Assembly (NCBI GenBank): GCA_963575745.1
Contig: CAUYUJ010020696.1
Span: forward strand, 77,501-141,500
Origin: Prorocentrum cordatum
Taxonomy: Eukaryota; Sar; Dinophyceae; Prorocentrales; Prorocentraceae
Direction: 5' to 3'
DNA length: 64,000 nucleotides
In this document: positions 47,691 to 56,911 of the stretch, one piece after another
Layout of the letters: each line of letters opens with the position of its first letter
Position numbering within the stretch: position 1 is the first letter of the stretch
Program-made: the position numbers and the translations under genes
The notes under the pieces: generated by a model
Told to the model about the DNA's origin: nothing
The model's database searches: none
The model's input: the letters and a program-made list of their open reading frames with translations, nothing else

Positions 47691-48870
47691 AAGATAACCG
47701 ACTGGGAATCATCAACTGTTCCAAATCACCATTCCTGGGACTTCAGCGTTCCGACTCAACGTGACTGGTGCTCTTGATAATCCAACATCGTGCTCGAGAA
47801 CCCTTCCTTGGTACTTCAACACCAAGAATCAACATGGCCGCTCCGTCTTGACAACCCCAAATGTTGCAAGAACGCCATTCCTGGGACTTCGACCATGCGA
47901 ACCCCTGAAATTCTGCAAGCTGCCAAAAAGAATGTACGCGGCGCAAGGCGAGAGCCACATGTTGAAAACCACCCCGCCTGCGCCCGTGAACCTGCTGCAA
48001 ATCCTCAAAACGAATGTGCGCGGCGCAAGGCGAGAACCACATGTTGAAAACCATCCGCCCTCCACCCGTGAATCCGCTGCAAATTCTCAAAACGAATGCG
48101 CGCGGCGCTAAGGCGACAGCCACATGTTGAAAACCATCCGCCCTCTATCCGCGAAGCTGCTGCAAACTTTTAAGACGAATGTGCGCGGCGCTAAGGCTGG
48201 ACCCGCATTTTGAAAACCACCCATCCTCCATCCTGGAAACCGCTGCAATTGTTTTACATATATGTGCATGATACCGGAGAAAAAGCCCAATCAGGGCTAT
48301 AGGGATAGGGGGCTATAGGGCTATAGGGCTATTGAGCTATAGGGCTATAGAGCTATAGGGCTATAGAGTTGTAGGGCTATAGGCTATAGGGCCATTGGGC
48401 CATTGGGCTATAGGGCTATAGGGCTACAGGGCTTAGGGCTATGGGGCACCCCCGGGCACCCCCGGGCACCCCCGGGCACGCCCGGGCACCCGGGCACCCG
48501 GGCACCCGGGCACCCGAGCACCCCCGGGCACCTCCCGGGCACCTGGGCCCCGGGCACCCCCGGGCAACCGGGCACCCGGGCGTGCAGCGAAAATCGGCGA
48601 CAAACCTAACCTAACCATATGAATCCGCTAGGACCCCTACAGAGGCAAGCTCTGATTGGGGAATTTCCACGAAGCAAAAAAATGTACGGCACCAGGACAG
48701 AGTCACATGTTGAATGAACACGGCCCGTCCTCGAACCGTGAAACTGTTGCAATCAATTCTCAAGTTTCGAGATCATCAATAGTGAGGAAGGAAGTCTCAG
48801 GCGAAACGCCTGGCCCGCCCTGCCGACACGTCTGGGGGTGCGACAGGGAGGAGTCATTGATATAAGGAAA
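47690..48870 (-). repeat. dispersed repeat containing 81-bp units (copy 2, inverted), with minisatellites
   Basis: Reverse complement of 11335-12180: GCCATTCCTGGGACTTC near 47871, about four 80-bp units (47930-48250) with GCGCTAAGGC and AAAACCA(T/C)CCGCCCTC, and GGCGAAACGCCTGGCCCGCC near 48798. It is split by a GGGCTATA array (48285-48430) and a CCCGGGCAC array (48440-48575), which are absent from copy 1. Confidence 0.85.
48285..48575 (+). repeat. GGGCTATA and GGGCACCCC minisatellites
   Basis: GGGCTATA octamers with GAGCTATA and GGGCCATT variants, then GGGCACCCCC units. Both are strongly palindrome-prone (CCCGGG). Confidence 0.95.
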
Positions 48871-49450
48871 ATTGGTGGAAAGGGAGGAGGAGCAGGAGGA
48901 GGAGGAGGATGAGGAGGAGGAGAAGGAGGAGCAACTGGAGCAGGAGCAGGAGAAGGAGCAGGAGCATGAGGATTGGGGAGGAGGAGGGGGGAAGGGCAAT
49001 AGGAGGATGGATGGAGGAGCGAAGAAGGAAAAGAGAGGAGAAGGCAAAAGGAGAAGGAGGAGCAGCAGCAGCAGGACAGAGGAGCTAGGGGGAAGGACGC
49101 GGGAGGAACGGGAGGAGAACAACGAGGAAGAGGAGGAGGAGAAGAAGAAGAAGAAGAAGTGTCCTGCCCAAATACTTCCTCTCGGCCACCCCGATGGCCC
49201 CGCCAGGGTGCAACGCCGCACCATCCTCGACACGGCTGGGTGCGATGACCCCACGGGCTTGGCGCGACGGCGCAGAAAAGACGTGGAGGAGGAGAAGGAG
49301 AAAGAGGAGGAGGAGGAGGATGAGGAGGAGGAGGAGGAGGAGAGGACATGGATGAGAAGGAGGAGGAGGTGATGGAGGAGGAGGAGGAGGAGGTCGACGA
49401 CGAGGAGGAGGAGGAGGAGGAGGAGGAGGAGGAGGAGGAGGAGGCTGACG
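48870..49450 (+). repeat. GAG triplet arrays
   Basis: GAG triplets at 48880-48970, 49110-49160 and 49285-49445. The unique island at 49165-49285 may hold a small minus exon (GVIAPSRVEDGAALHPGGAI), weakly supported. Confidence 0.92.
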
Positions 49451-49870
49451 ACGAGGCCGATGACGAGACCGACGATGACCACGAGGAGTGGACAAAGGAC
49501 GGCGTGGCCGAGGACGGCGCGGAGAACGATGAGGACGACGACGACGAGGACGTCGCGGACGACGGCGGCGGAGGCGGCGGCGAGGCGGTGCCCCTGAGCG
49601 CGCCCCCTCGCCCTCTTCGCAGGCTGGAGCGGCCCGCAGGGCGAACCCCCCCCCGCCGGGCTGGCCCAGGGCGCCAAGCAGGCACAGAGCATGAAAGCTG
49701 CTGAGGCAAGACGGCTGGGGCACAGAGGCCCACGAGCGCGCTCCGAGGAGGCCCCACGAAGCATCCCTGATGACTCCGCTCCACGTCAGTCAGCGTCGTC
49801 GCCGCCACCGATGCCACCGTCGTCGTCGTCGTCCTCGTCGCCGTCGTCGTCGTTGTCGTCGTCGTCGTCG
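49450..49870. other. mixed region with (CGT)n
   Basis: GACGACGAG-type text continues from the GAG array. A (CGT)n run lies at 49815-49873. Frames on both strands look repeat-driven. Confidence 0.5.
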
Positions 49871-49978
49871 TCCCCCTTCAGGGTCGACGGCACCGGCCGT
49901 CAGCCCTTCCCAATCTTGGGCGCGCGCTTTTTGATCAGCGGGCGCAAGAATCAGAAAACCGTGCAGGCGCCGGTCGGG
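49870..49978 (-). CDS. candidate exon (PDRRLHGFLILAPADQKARA)
   Basis: Acceptor GCCCGTAG| at 49979-49982 in phase 0, the text PDRRLHGFLILAPADQKARA then QDWEGLTAGAVDPEG, running into a CGA array (minus sense) where the donor must lie. Moderate codon bias. An alternative frame, LRPLIKKRAPKIGKG with a stop, overlaps it. Confidence 0.35.
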
Positions 49979-50288
49979 CTACGGGCGGCACACGCCGGGA
50001 ACCACTTGAGCGGGGAGACAGAAGAGGAGAGAAAAGCGACAGGGCGGGAACCGCTCTGAACATGCAGTCCGTCGCGGGGGTGCCGAGGATGCAAGGCGGC
50101 AAGACTCAGAGCGCGTGCTGGTCCCTGGGGGCCCTGGGGGACGAGACAGTTCTGCGGGGCACCTGCTGGCAGGCCGGTTTCTTATTTGATGTGCCAAATG
50201 TGCGACTTCGGCGCTGGTGCATGACACCACGAGGGGAGGAGGAGGAGGAGGAGGAGGAGGAGGAGGAGGAGACCAGCGTACCCAGAGG

Positions 50289-50381
50289 TCAGCTCCCCGC
50301 GCCTAGCACGGCGCCTGAGGCAGCATGGGCACGCCTCCTGTCGAAGCTGTTGTAGCTGAGGCCGCCGACGCTGCAGCCCAT
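50289..50381 (-). CDS. candidate terminal exon (MGCSVGGLSYNSFD)
   Basis: The frame MGCSVGGLSYNSFDRRRAHA then ASGAVLGAGS ends at TGA 50289-50291. All but a few codons end in C or G. Upstream in-frame text FDGYPLHI could belong to the same exon, but a TGA lies 5' of it and no acceptor in phase was found. It is out of frame with the LINE ORF that overlaps it. Confidence 0.4.
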   Translation of the reverse strand: MGCSVGGLSYNSFDRRRAHAASGAVLGAGS

Positions 50382-53300
50382 GATGTGCAGCGGATAGCCG
50401 TCGAATTTATATCATTCTTATTCGGAGGATGCTGAGTGCAGGGGGGAGCAAGAACGCAAGAAGGGACCGAGACGAGACGCAGATCACGAACACTCCTCGA
50501 AAAGGAAAGGGACGAGAGAGAGACCCTCATCCAACAAGGGGCACTCTCCGCGCCGTGCGCAGGGCCGGGGAGCAACGGTGCGAGGGTCACTAACGGCGCA
50601 CCGCCGGGCAGTCCCCACTCGCACCGCGCCCCCCGTTGGGAAGACAACCTACGCCTGTACTTCCGCCCACTATGCAGGTGCCTCGGGCTCGGGCGCCTGA
50701 GGAAAATGGGCAACAGGAGCCTTTTCCGACGGCACTCACACCCATAGGGCAATCTGAGGGTGCCCCCAACTCCTGTACCAGGACTCGTACAAATAGAAGA
50801 AGATAGAGTAGCACTGCATGACCATGACGACGAAATTCTCGTCAGAGGCGAAATCGAAGAGGAGGGTCCCGCCATCAGCGACTGACAGGGCACAAACGAA
50901 GGGGCAGCAGCCGTCGAACACGGCCAGGTCGGGGAAAACGAGCACGGGGTAGTAGCGAAGAGAGAGGCGATCCGTGTCCACAACGGAGAAGCTCGTGACG
51001 ACGGCGTAACTCTCCGAGACGGCGCAACTCTCGAGGATGGCGTGCAGCTCTCGAAGACGGCGCAACTCTCGTTGACGGAGACACACTCGAAGACGGCGCA
51101 ACTCTCGAAGGCGGCGCAACTCACCATGACGGGGCAACACTCGACGTCGGCGCAATTCACGAAGAAGGCGCAATTCTCGATGTCTGAGCCCTTATTTCCA
51201 TCAGAGGCGGTCGACCTCCGCACAAGAGACGAGATCTCGCAACTTACTCCAGAGCCCTTATTTAGAACAGAGGCGGTCGACCTCCGAACTCGAGACACAG
51301 GCTCGCAACTTACTCCAGAGCCCTTATTTAAAACAGAGGCGGTCGACCTCCGAACTCGAGACGCAAGCTCACAACTTACTCCAGAGCCGTTATTTCCATC
51401 AGAGGCGGTCGACCTCCGCGTTCTAACGCCAGTGGCCGCAGGGCTCGAGGAGCACCCTGCGATCGAGACCTGGAGGAGGAAAGAGGCAGGGTCAACGTCA
51501 CCATCACCATCGGCGGCATCGCCATCATCGGGATCCACTGCTGAGACGAGTGAGGCAAAGTAGTGCACCGACCCGTTGGCAGCAACGATGGGCAGGGACT
51601 CGTCTCCATTGCTGTCCACAAGGAAGTCACGAATACGGTGTGGTGCAGCGGGTCCCAAGTATTGCCTCATCTCTCTGCGAATCTCACGAAGGGCTTGGAA
51701 ATGTCGATCCACCATCTCTTCCCAGAGCCCGTGCCGCGTCAAGGAGTTACGCGGGTCATTCAGCCACCGAAAGTAATCTACAGTATTGAGGCGCCCCTCG
51801 GTAGAGGTGTCCCAGGCAACCATGCAGATATGACGAGCGAGTTCGTCGAGAGCACCACTCCAACCAGACGAATCCACCCATTCCATCGCCTCAAATTTGG
51901 CACGTACGTATGGGATGCACCACATCAACCAGTCGGCACGGCCGCTCTCGGAGTCATCCAAGCGCAAGATCCAGCGTGTAGCCCTTGGTGCAATACGTTC
52001 GCCGAAGACAACAGGTGTTGCATGCTCCACAGAGGAAGAATGTGGATGGCCCGCCAGATGCAGGATGTGAGTACTCGGTGACGGCGTCGACTTCGACGAG
52101 GTGGCATCGTCCAGACACCGCAACTGTTCAGGGAGAAAAGGGTCCTCACGAACAGGAAGCCCACCAGCACGAAGGCGTTCGACACGCTTGATGGTCGCAC
52201 GATATTCACGTTCAAGCCGAGTAACATCCGCCTCACATGCAGCTGGGACAGACATCGACGCTGCATGGACCGCGGAGAGCGCCACCGTGGCGGCAAGCGG
52301 CCATGGGAACATGGATGCCGCAGGTCGCGGCGAGGTGGCAGCGGGAGCGGACGCCCGCCCGTTGACGCCCTGCCTTGAGGGCAGGGCCTCGCACTGAGCC
52401 AAAGCGCCAGCAGGAATGGGCACAGGAGACACTGGATGGGGAACAGGTTGGCCAGCTTCATCAGCGCTATGTATCACATCGTCGTCACACGGGGTGGGAG
52501 GGACCAGGTCAGGGATGGGGGCCGCAGCATCTGAACTCAAACAGGAGGTGGACGATGAGGTGAGCACATCCCACTGAGGCTGCCTTCGGCGGATCGTCTG
52601 GACAGCGGGAGGAGGTTCCCACCGTTTCAATTTGGCTGAAGGCCTGGCCAGACGAGAGGTGCGGACGGCGGCCTCAACATAACCACGCAACTGACGGGGA
52701 GTCGACACTAGAGCACCTTGCCGAGCATAGTTGAAGACCTGGTAATAGACATAGAGAGCTTCGAAGTGGTCAGGGTGGGGGTGGGTAAGGCCAAGACGCT
52801 GAGCCAGGGGGCGAGGCAGGGCACGCTGTAGACCTTTGCAGACTGCCAGGTACAATTTAGGGCAGCGTAGATAATGTTGCAGCCGATCAGGGCCAGGGCA
52901 TCCGAAACGACAGCGAAGTTTGCCCCTCGGGTGGATAATCCTATGTGATGTCAGCCATCCATGCCCCCAAGTCCGTAAGGCTGCCATCGCCCAGCTTTGC
53001 GGAACCAATGCCAAAAGCTCCTGAATAGCGGGCCAGTGGATCAGGTTGAGGAAGGGGAGGTAAGCTGTGAATAACGGGGTTAAGTGGCGAATCAGCATGG
53101 CATGTAGAGGTTTGTGCGTACACATGTTCTGACCCAACGAGCGGGCAGCAGCACGTTGCAGCTTGGGCCTTCGTGTCGTAACCTGAGCTTCCTCACGCAT
53201 GGCAGAGCGAGCGGCGACGAGTAGGGGCTCTTGAGACCTCACGTGGACCAGCTCAAGGTGTTCGACGAACGCAGGGGATTTCCAGAAAGATGGATAAACA

Positions 53301-55579
53301 CGGGAGCGATCCACAGCAGCCAAGGGGATATCATCAAACTTCCCTTCCACAACCTCTCTGTGCCAAAGAGAAGCCGTTTGTCGCAGTAGCCGTAAGTATT
53401 CCTCAAAGCCCTGGAAGGTGTGAAAAGCAGCACGTAGGTGAGCTGCAGTAGCATGGGCAGCCCACGATGGAATCTGAGGACCACCCCAGGCCGGGAGCTC
53501 CAGGATCGATTCGTTCGAAAAGAGGCCAAGAGGAGCACGGAGAACTTGGGCGATGGCACCACGCTCAATGGGAAGAAACCATTCGGGCATAGGGAGGAAT
53601 TGGGCTACATACGCCAAATAGGGGTAGACCCGCGTGCGGTACAAGATACAATTCGTACAGACTGACGCAGCCCCACGTCCCAACATTCGAGAGCGAGATC
53701 GTGCCTTCATAAGCGGGCCCCTCCAGTTCATGTCGACCGTCGCATCTGGGCCCAAGATCATCCCAAGATAAAGCAACCACCCCTCAACGGCAAAGCCTGA
53801 CCAGTCACTCGCGATAGAAGCCAGCTGGGTCTGGGTCATGGTTTTCAGGGTTTCTGTCATGCGGCCGACGAGAGGGACCAGGGTGCACCTGCTGATCTTA
53901 ATCTTGAGGCCCGCAATCTTTTCCATGACACCGAGGACCCGCACCAGGATGCGCAGAGAGGCTAGCTCATACAGGACAGCGCCTAGATCATCGGCACAGG
54001 CACGGCATATCCCCAACTTACGTTGCTCAATACTCCGCTCGAGGTCGGCCAACATGGGGGAGGAGGCGAGAGCGTACAAAGACCCCGAGAGACCACAGCC
54101 TTGGATGATGCCCGAGCGGATCCAGAAGATGGTCGAGTAGCATCCCCCATCCAGGACCACACCTTCAACAGCCAAATACATCCAGCCCACAAAAGCGAGA
54201 ATCTCGGCGGGGAGCCCAAGAGAGCCCAATAGCTGTAGCAGGAAGGACTGCGACAAGCTCGGGAAGGCCTGCCCGTAGTCGAACCCGACGAGGACAGGGT
54301 AACGACGCACAGCTAGGGGATGTTGCGATGCAAGCCGTGCATGGACATCCAGCTCAAGCACGTTGTAGCAAAAATTTCGTCCTCTAATGAAGCCTCTCTG
54401 GGAAGCAGGTGCAACGGCTTGGACGACAGGCTCGAGGACCCTGTTCATGACCGAGCTCAGGATCTTAACGTCGGTGTTACGCAGCCCCAGGACCCGTATC
54501 TTATCGGGAGACCGAGAACAAACCCCAGACGGCAGATCTGAGTCATCAGCACCTTTGGGGAGGAACGCCTGGAGGGTGACGCTGGCAGAGGCAAACAACG
54601 ACTGACCTTGGCATAGCCATCCGAACATTCTGGCCAGGTGCTGGGCGCCGTAGTCGCACGCCGACCAGGCCGCATAAGGCAGCCCGTCGACACCAGGAGC
54701 AGAGTGACGAGCACGCCTGAGAACCTTACGAAACATTGGGGTCAGAGGACAGTGCAGGTCGATGTCAGAGGCCTTGGTGAGGAACCTATCGAGGTACATC
54801 TGGGTCATGACAGGGTGGGGCTCTTTCTTGGAGAAGACAGGGGTCCAGTAGGCCGCCAGGGCCGCAGTGCGTTCCCGAACCTCTGAGATGGGGCCCTCAG
54901 GAGTATTGACCGCGGACAGTATCAGGCGCTTCGAAAACGGGGCCCATATGGAGGCCTTCCTTTCCATAGCTCGCAAGAGCGTGGCCGAATGAGGCCGCCA
55001 GGCAGATGAGGAGCCTGAAGGAGCACGATCAGCAGCAGCAGCAGCAAGCTCTTTTTCGAAGACCAGCCGATGTACTCCAGCGGCCCACTGCTCGAAGGAC
55101 GGGGCGTGGCGCAGCGAGACGACCTGGCCGTCGACCGTCAGGGCGTCGGCGGCGTGCTGGGAGGTCTCGATGAGCTTGAGGGCAAGGGCAGCGTCTTGAC
55201 GCCATACCGCTCGTGCTATCCCACGAGCAACCAGCTGAAGCGTCCCAGGCAGGTCAGGGGCCGAGAAGAAGAGGATGTCGCGGGCCTCCCTGGCGGCCTC
55301 CTTCATCATGTACTTGTAGTGCTCTGTAGCCACCGGTGGGCTCCATCGGAGCAGATCCTCATCACCATCAGCAACCATTCCTCGGAGTCGGCGCTGGAAA
55401 GCAACAGAGGTGAAGATGTGCTTGGGGATGGGTCGCTCAGCAGCGGGACGCACACCCCGAAGACGCAGCCGAATCGAGAGAGCAGCATGATCCGAGATGC
55501 CCATGGAGCACAGGTGCTCAGGCGTGTCCACGGTGTTAACCTCAGTCATGAGCTGACACATCATCCAGCCTGGCAACAC
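50303..55579 (-). CDS. 5'-truncated LINE ORF: reverse transcriptase with long C-terminal extension
   Basis: A 1758-codon frame without a stop. Residues 1-45 are the tail of an APE-type endonuclease (GISDHAALSI), so the element is truncated at its 5' end. RT motifs follow: KIRVLGLRNTDVKILSSVMN (about 360-380), QRGFIRGRN, VGFDYGQAFPS with catalytic Asp434, GIIQGCGLSGSLYALASSP, and RACADD with Asp530/531 (DNA about 53987-53998). A C-x3-C-x7-H-x3-C knuckle (C890, C894, H902, C906) sits after an RT C-terminal WLTSHRIIHP block. Residues 1000-1370 are an extra region of unknown function. From about 51430 the frame runs through 66-bp repeats and other genes' DNA, so the true end is probably near there. 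Intact RT motifs suggest recent insertion. Confidence 0.85.
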   Translation of the reverse strand: MLPGWMMCQLMTEVNTVDTPEHLCSMGISDHAALSIRLRLRGVRPAAERPIPKHIFTSVAFQRRLRGMVADGDEDLLRWSPPVATEHYKYMMKEAAREARDILFFSAPDLPGTLQLVARGIARAVWRQDAALALKLIETSQHAADALTVDGQVVSLRHAPSFEQWAAGVHRLVFEKELAAAAADRAPSGSSSAWRPHSATLLRAMERKASIWAPFSKRLILSAVNTPEGPISEVRERTAALAAYWTPVFSKKEPHPVMTQMYLDRFLTKASDIDLHCPLTPMFRKVLRRARHSAPGVDGLPYAAWSACDYGAQHLARMFGWLCQGQSLFASASVTLQAFLPKGADDSDLPSGVCSRSPDKIRVLGLRNTDVKILSSVMNRVLEPVVQAVAPASQRGFIRGRNFCYNVLELDVHARLASQHPLAVRRYPVLVGFDYGQAFPSLSQSFLLQLLGSLGLPAEILAFVGWMYLAVEGVVLDGGCYSTIFWIRSGIIQGCGLSGSLYALASSPMLADLERSIEQRKLGICRACADDLGAVLYELASLRILVRVLGVMEKIAGLKIKISRCTLVPLVGRMTETLKTMTQTQLASIASDWSGFAVEGWLLYLGMILGPDATVDMNWRGPLMKARSRSRMLGRGAASVCTNCILYRTRVYPYLAYVAQFLPMPEWFLPIERGAIAQVLRAPLGLFSNESILELPAWGGPQIPSWAAHATAAHLRAAFHTFQGFEEYLRLLRQTASLWHREVVEGKFDDIPLAAVDRSRVYPSFWKSPAFVEHLELVHVRSQEPLLVAARSAMREEAQVTTRRPKLQRAAARSLGQNMCTHKPLHAMLIRHLTPLFTAYLPFLNLIHWPAIQELLALVPQSWAMAALRTWGHGWLTSHRIIHPRGKLRCRFGCPGPDRLQHYLRCPKLYLAVCKGLQRALPRPLAQRLGLTHPHPDHFEALYVYYQVFNYARQGALVSTPRQLRGYVEAAVRTSRLARPSAKLKRWEPPPAVQTIRRRQPQWDVLTSSSTSCLSSDAAAPIPDLVPPTPCDDDVIHSADEAGQPVPHPVSPVPIPAGALAQCEALPSRQGVNGRASAPAATSPRPAASMFPWPLAATVALSAVHAASMSVPAACEADVTRLEREYRATIKRVERLRAGGLPVREDPFLPEQLRCLDDATSSKSTPSPSTHILHLAGHPHSSSVEHATPVVFGERIAPRATRWILRLDDSESGRADWLMWCIPYVRAKFEAMEWVDSSGWSGALDELARHICMVAWDTSTEGRLNTVDYFRWLNDPRNSLTRHGLWEEMVDRHFQALREIRREMRQYLGPAAPHRIRDFLVDSNGDESLPIVAANGSVHYFASLVSAVDPDDGDAADGDGDVDPASFLLQVSIAGCSSSPAATGVRTRRSTASDGNNGSGVSCELASRVRRSTASVLNKGSGVSCEPVSRVRRSTASVLNKGSGVSCEISSLVRRSTASDGNKGSDIENCAFFVNCADVECCPVMVSCAAFESCAVFECVSVNESCAVFESCTPSSRVAPSRRVTPSSRASPLWTRIASLFATTPCSFSPTWPCSTAAAPSFVPCQSLMAGPSSSISPLTRISSSWSCSATLSSSICTSPGTGVGGTLRLPYGCECRRKRLLLPIFLRRPSPRHLHSGRKYRRRLSSQRGARCEWGLPGGAPLVTLAPLLPGPAHGAESAPCWMRVSLSSLSFSRSVRDLRLVSVPSCVLAPPCTQHPPNKNDINSTAIRCTSWAAASAASATTASTGGVPMLPQAPC
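50736..51020 (-). CDS. candidate exon, hydrophobic-aromatic protein
   Basis: The minus frame gives DTDRLSLRYYPVLVFPDLAV, FDGCCPFVCALSVADGGTLL, FDFASDENFVVMVMQCYSIF and FYLYESWYRSWGHPQIALWV, ending at TGA 50736-50738 or at a GG|GTGTGA donor just before it. Third positions are dominated by C and G, far better than the overlapping LINE frame. Above about 51020 it degenerates into CGACGGCGCAACTC-type repeats. Possibly an exon of the same gene as 50289-50381. Family unknown. Confidence 0.5.
   Translation of the reverse strand, partial: VSESYAVVTSFSVVDTDRLSLRYYPVLVFPDLAVFDGCCPFVCALSVADGGTLLFDFASDENFVVMVMQCYSIFFYLYESWYRSWGHPQIALWV
51040..51180 (+). repeat. short CGACGGCGCAACTC-type repeats
   Basis: Eight or so 15- to 21-bp units with GGCGCAACTC(T/A)C and CGAAGACGG or CGATGACGG. 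Confidence 0.8.
51186..51425 (+). repeat. 66-bp tandem repeat, 3.6 copies
   Basis: GAGCCCTTATTT anchors at 51186, 51252, 51318 and (GAGCCGTTATTT) 51384, spacing exactly 66 bp. The unit is a multiple of three and stays in frame with the LINE ORF on the minus strand, encoding 22-residue repeats with RRSTAS and NKGS. Confidence 0.95.
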
Positions 55580-56911
55580 TCTAGTTGCAGGGGGTGGCAG
55601 GCGCCCAGGGCAGCGGGTGGTGTGCGCGCAAGTACATACGAACGAAAATACATCACAACGCCACGCTGCGTCTCGAAAAAACTATCAAAACGCTTTGGTG
55701 GACACGCCAGGACCAATTCCTATCGATAAATGCATTATTTCCCACGCGCGGGATGTAGCTTCTGACAACATGGCGATATGATCGCATACAGGGTGAACCT
55801 CATTATCAAAAATGTACAAAAGCGGTGGCTGGCGGAAGAGGCGCAGCAGCACAATGTGTATACTAGCTTGGCATCGGGGCGATGACGTACATCATCATCA
55901 TCAGCATCATCGTCATCATAATCGTAACCATCATCCGCATCATCATCACAAGAATCCATAATCATCATCCTCATCCTCATCCTCATCCTCATCATCATTA
56001 TCCTCCTCCTCCTCCTCCTGCACAACTACACGGGAACATTGGTAGATGGCGGGAGCAAGAGTATCCAAACTCGCGGATGGAGCACTGTTTCTATCGACGC
56101 CGCAGCGCCAACGCCAGTCGCCAAGAGACTCCCAGCGCATGTAGATATACGAGGTGGTCCAGGAAGTCCAGCGCGGCCCACGAGATAACCCAATGGATAT
56201 CACAGATACTCCAGCGGATATTCAGGCCTCCACTCCCGCATGTCACCGTGAAGCGTGCACGACGAATGCCAGTGGGCGCAGGCGGAATGCAGGGGCAGCC
56301 CTGGAGGGAGGCGGGCATGGGAGGAGGCAGGGAAACTGGGTCGGGGGAGAAGGCGACGAGGGAGGCGGGTTGGAGCAGGAACGAGAGGAAGGATGATATG
56401 TAGGGATGCTGCTGAAAGTTATTTCGAATTCATTGTCACCCTGCTCCTCATCCTCGTCAGCCTCATTCCCACTTCCGCCTCCTTACCAAGATTTCCTTCA
56501 CCCTTCCGCCCTCCTCCTGGGCAGCCTTCTCCTTATCCTCGCCGACCTTCGTCGCTCCTCGTCCTCGCTCCTCGTCCTCCTCGTCCTCCTCGTCCTGCTC
56601 CTCCTCAGCCTCGTCGTCCTCCTCCGCCTTGTCTCATCTTCCCAGCTGATGGCAAATCGAAGATGCAAGTGCAACTGAGAACTGGCTTTTCTTCTCGACC
56701 GAACGGCGGACCGCTAAAGCATCGTGCAATCGCACCCCGCGATTACCCCATGGGTCCATTCTCGTGCGCTCATTTGCCACGCTCATTTGCCACGCGCCCT
56801 CCCATGCCACTCATCTTGATCTTCCCTACTGCCCGATGCCCCGTCCTTTTCATCCTCCGCCCACTCCCCTTACTACTGGCGCGCTCGCGCACGCCCTCCC
56901 CGTGAGCTTAT
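55580..56911. other. spacer between LINE and the 765-residue gene
   Basis: Contains a short CAT/CTC run at 55885-56020 and a minus island at about 56040-56250 with open frames (for example WTTSYIYMRWESLGDWRWRC) that could be an exon but lacks clear splice sites. 56410-56640 is CTC-rich. The 3' end of the 765-residue gene (56912) lies at the right edge and no AATAAA is visible. Confidence 0.4.

Noticed and set aside
55885-56020. Acidic DEDEDEDED-type minus ORF
   Set aside because: It comes from a CAT/CTC run and not from a protein gene.
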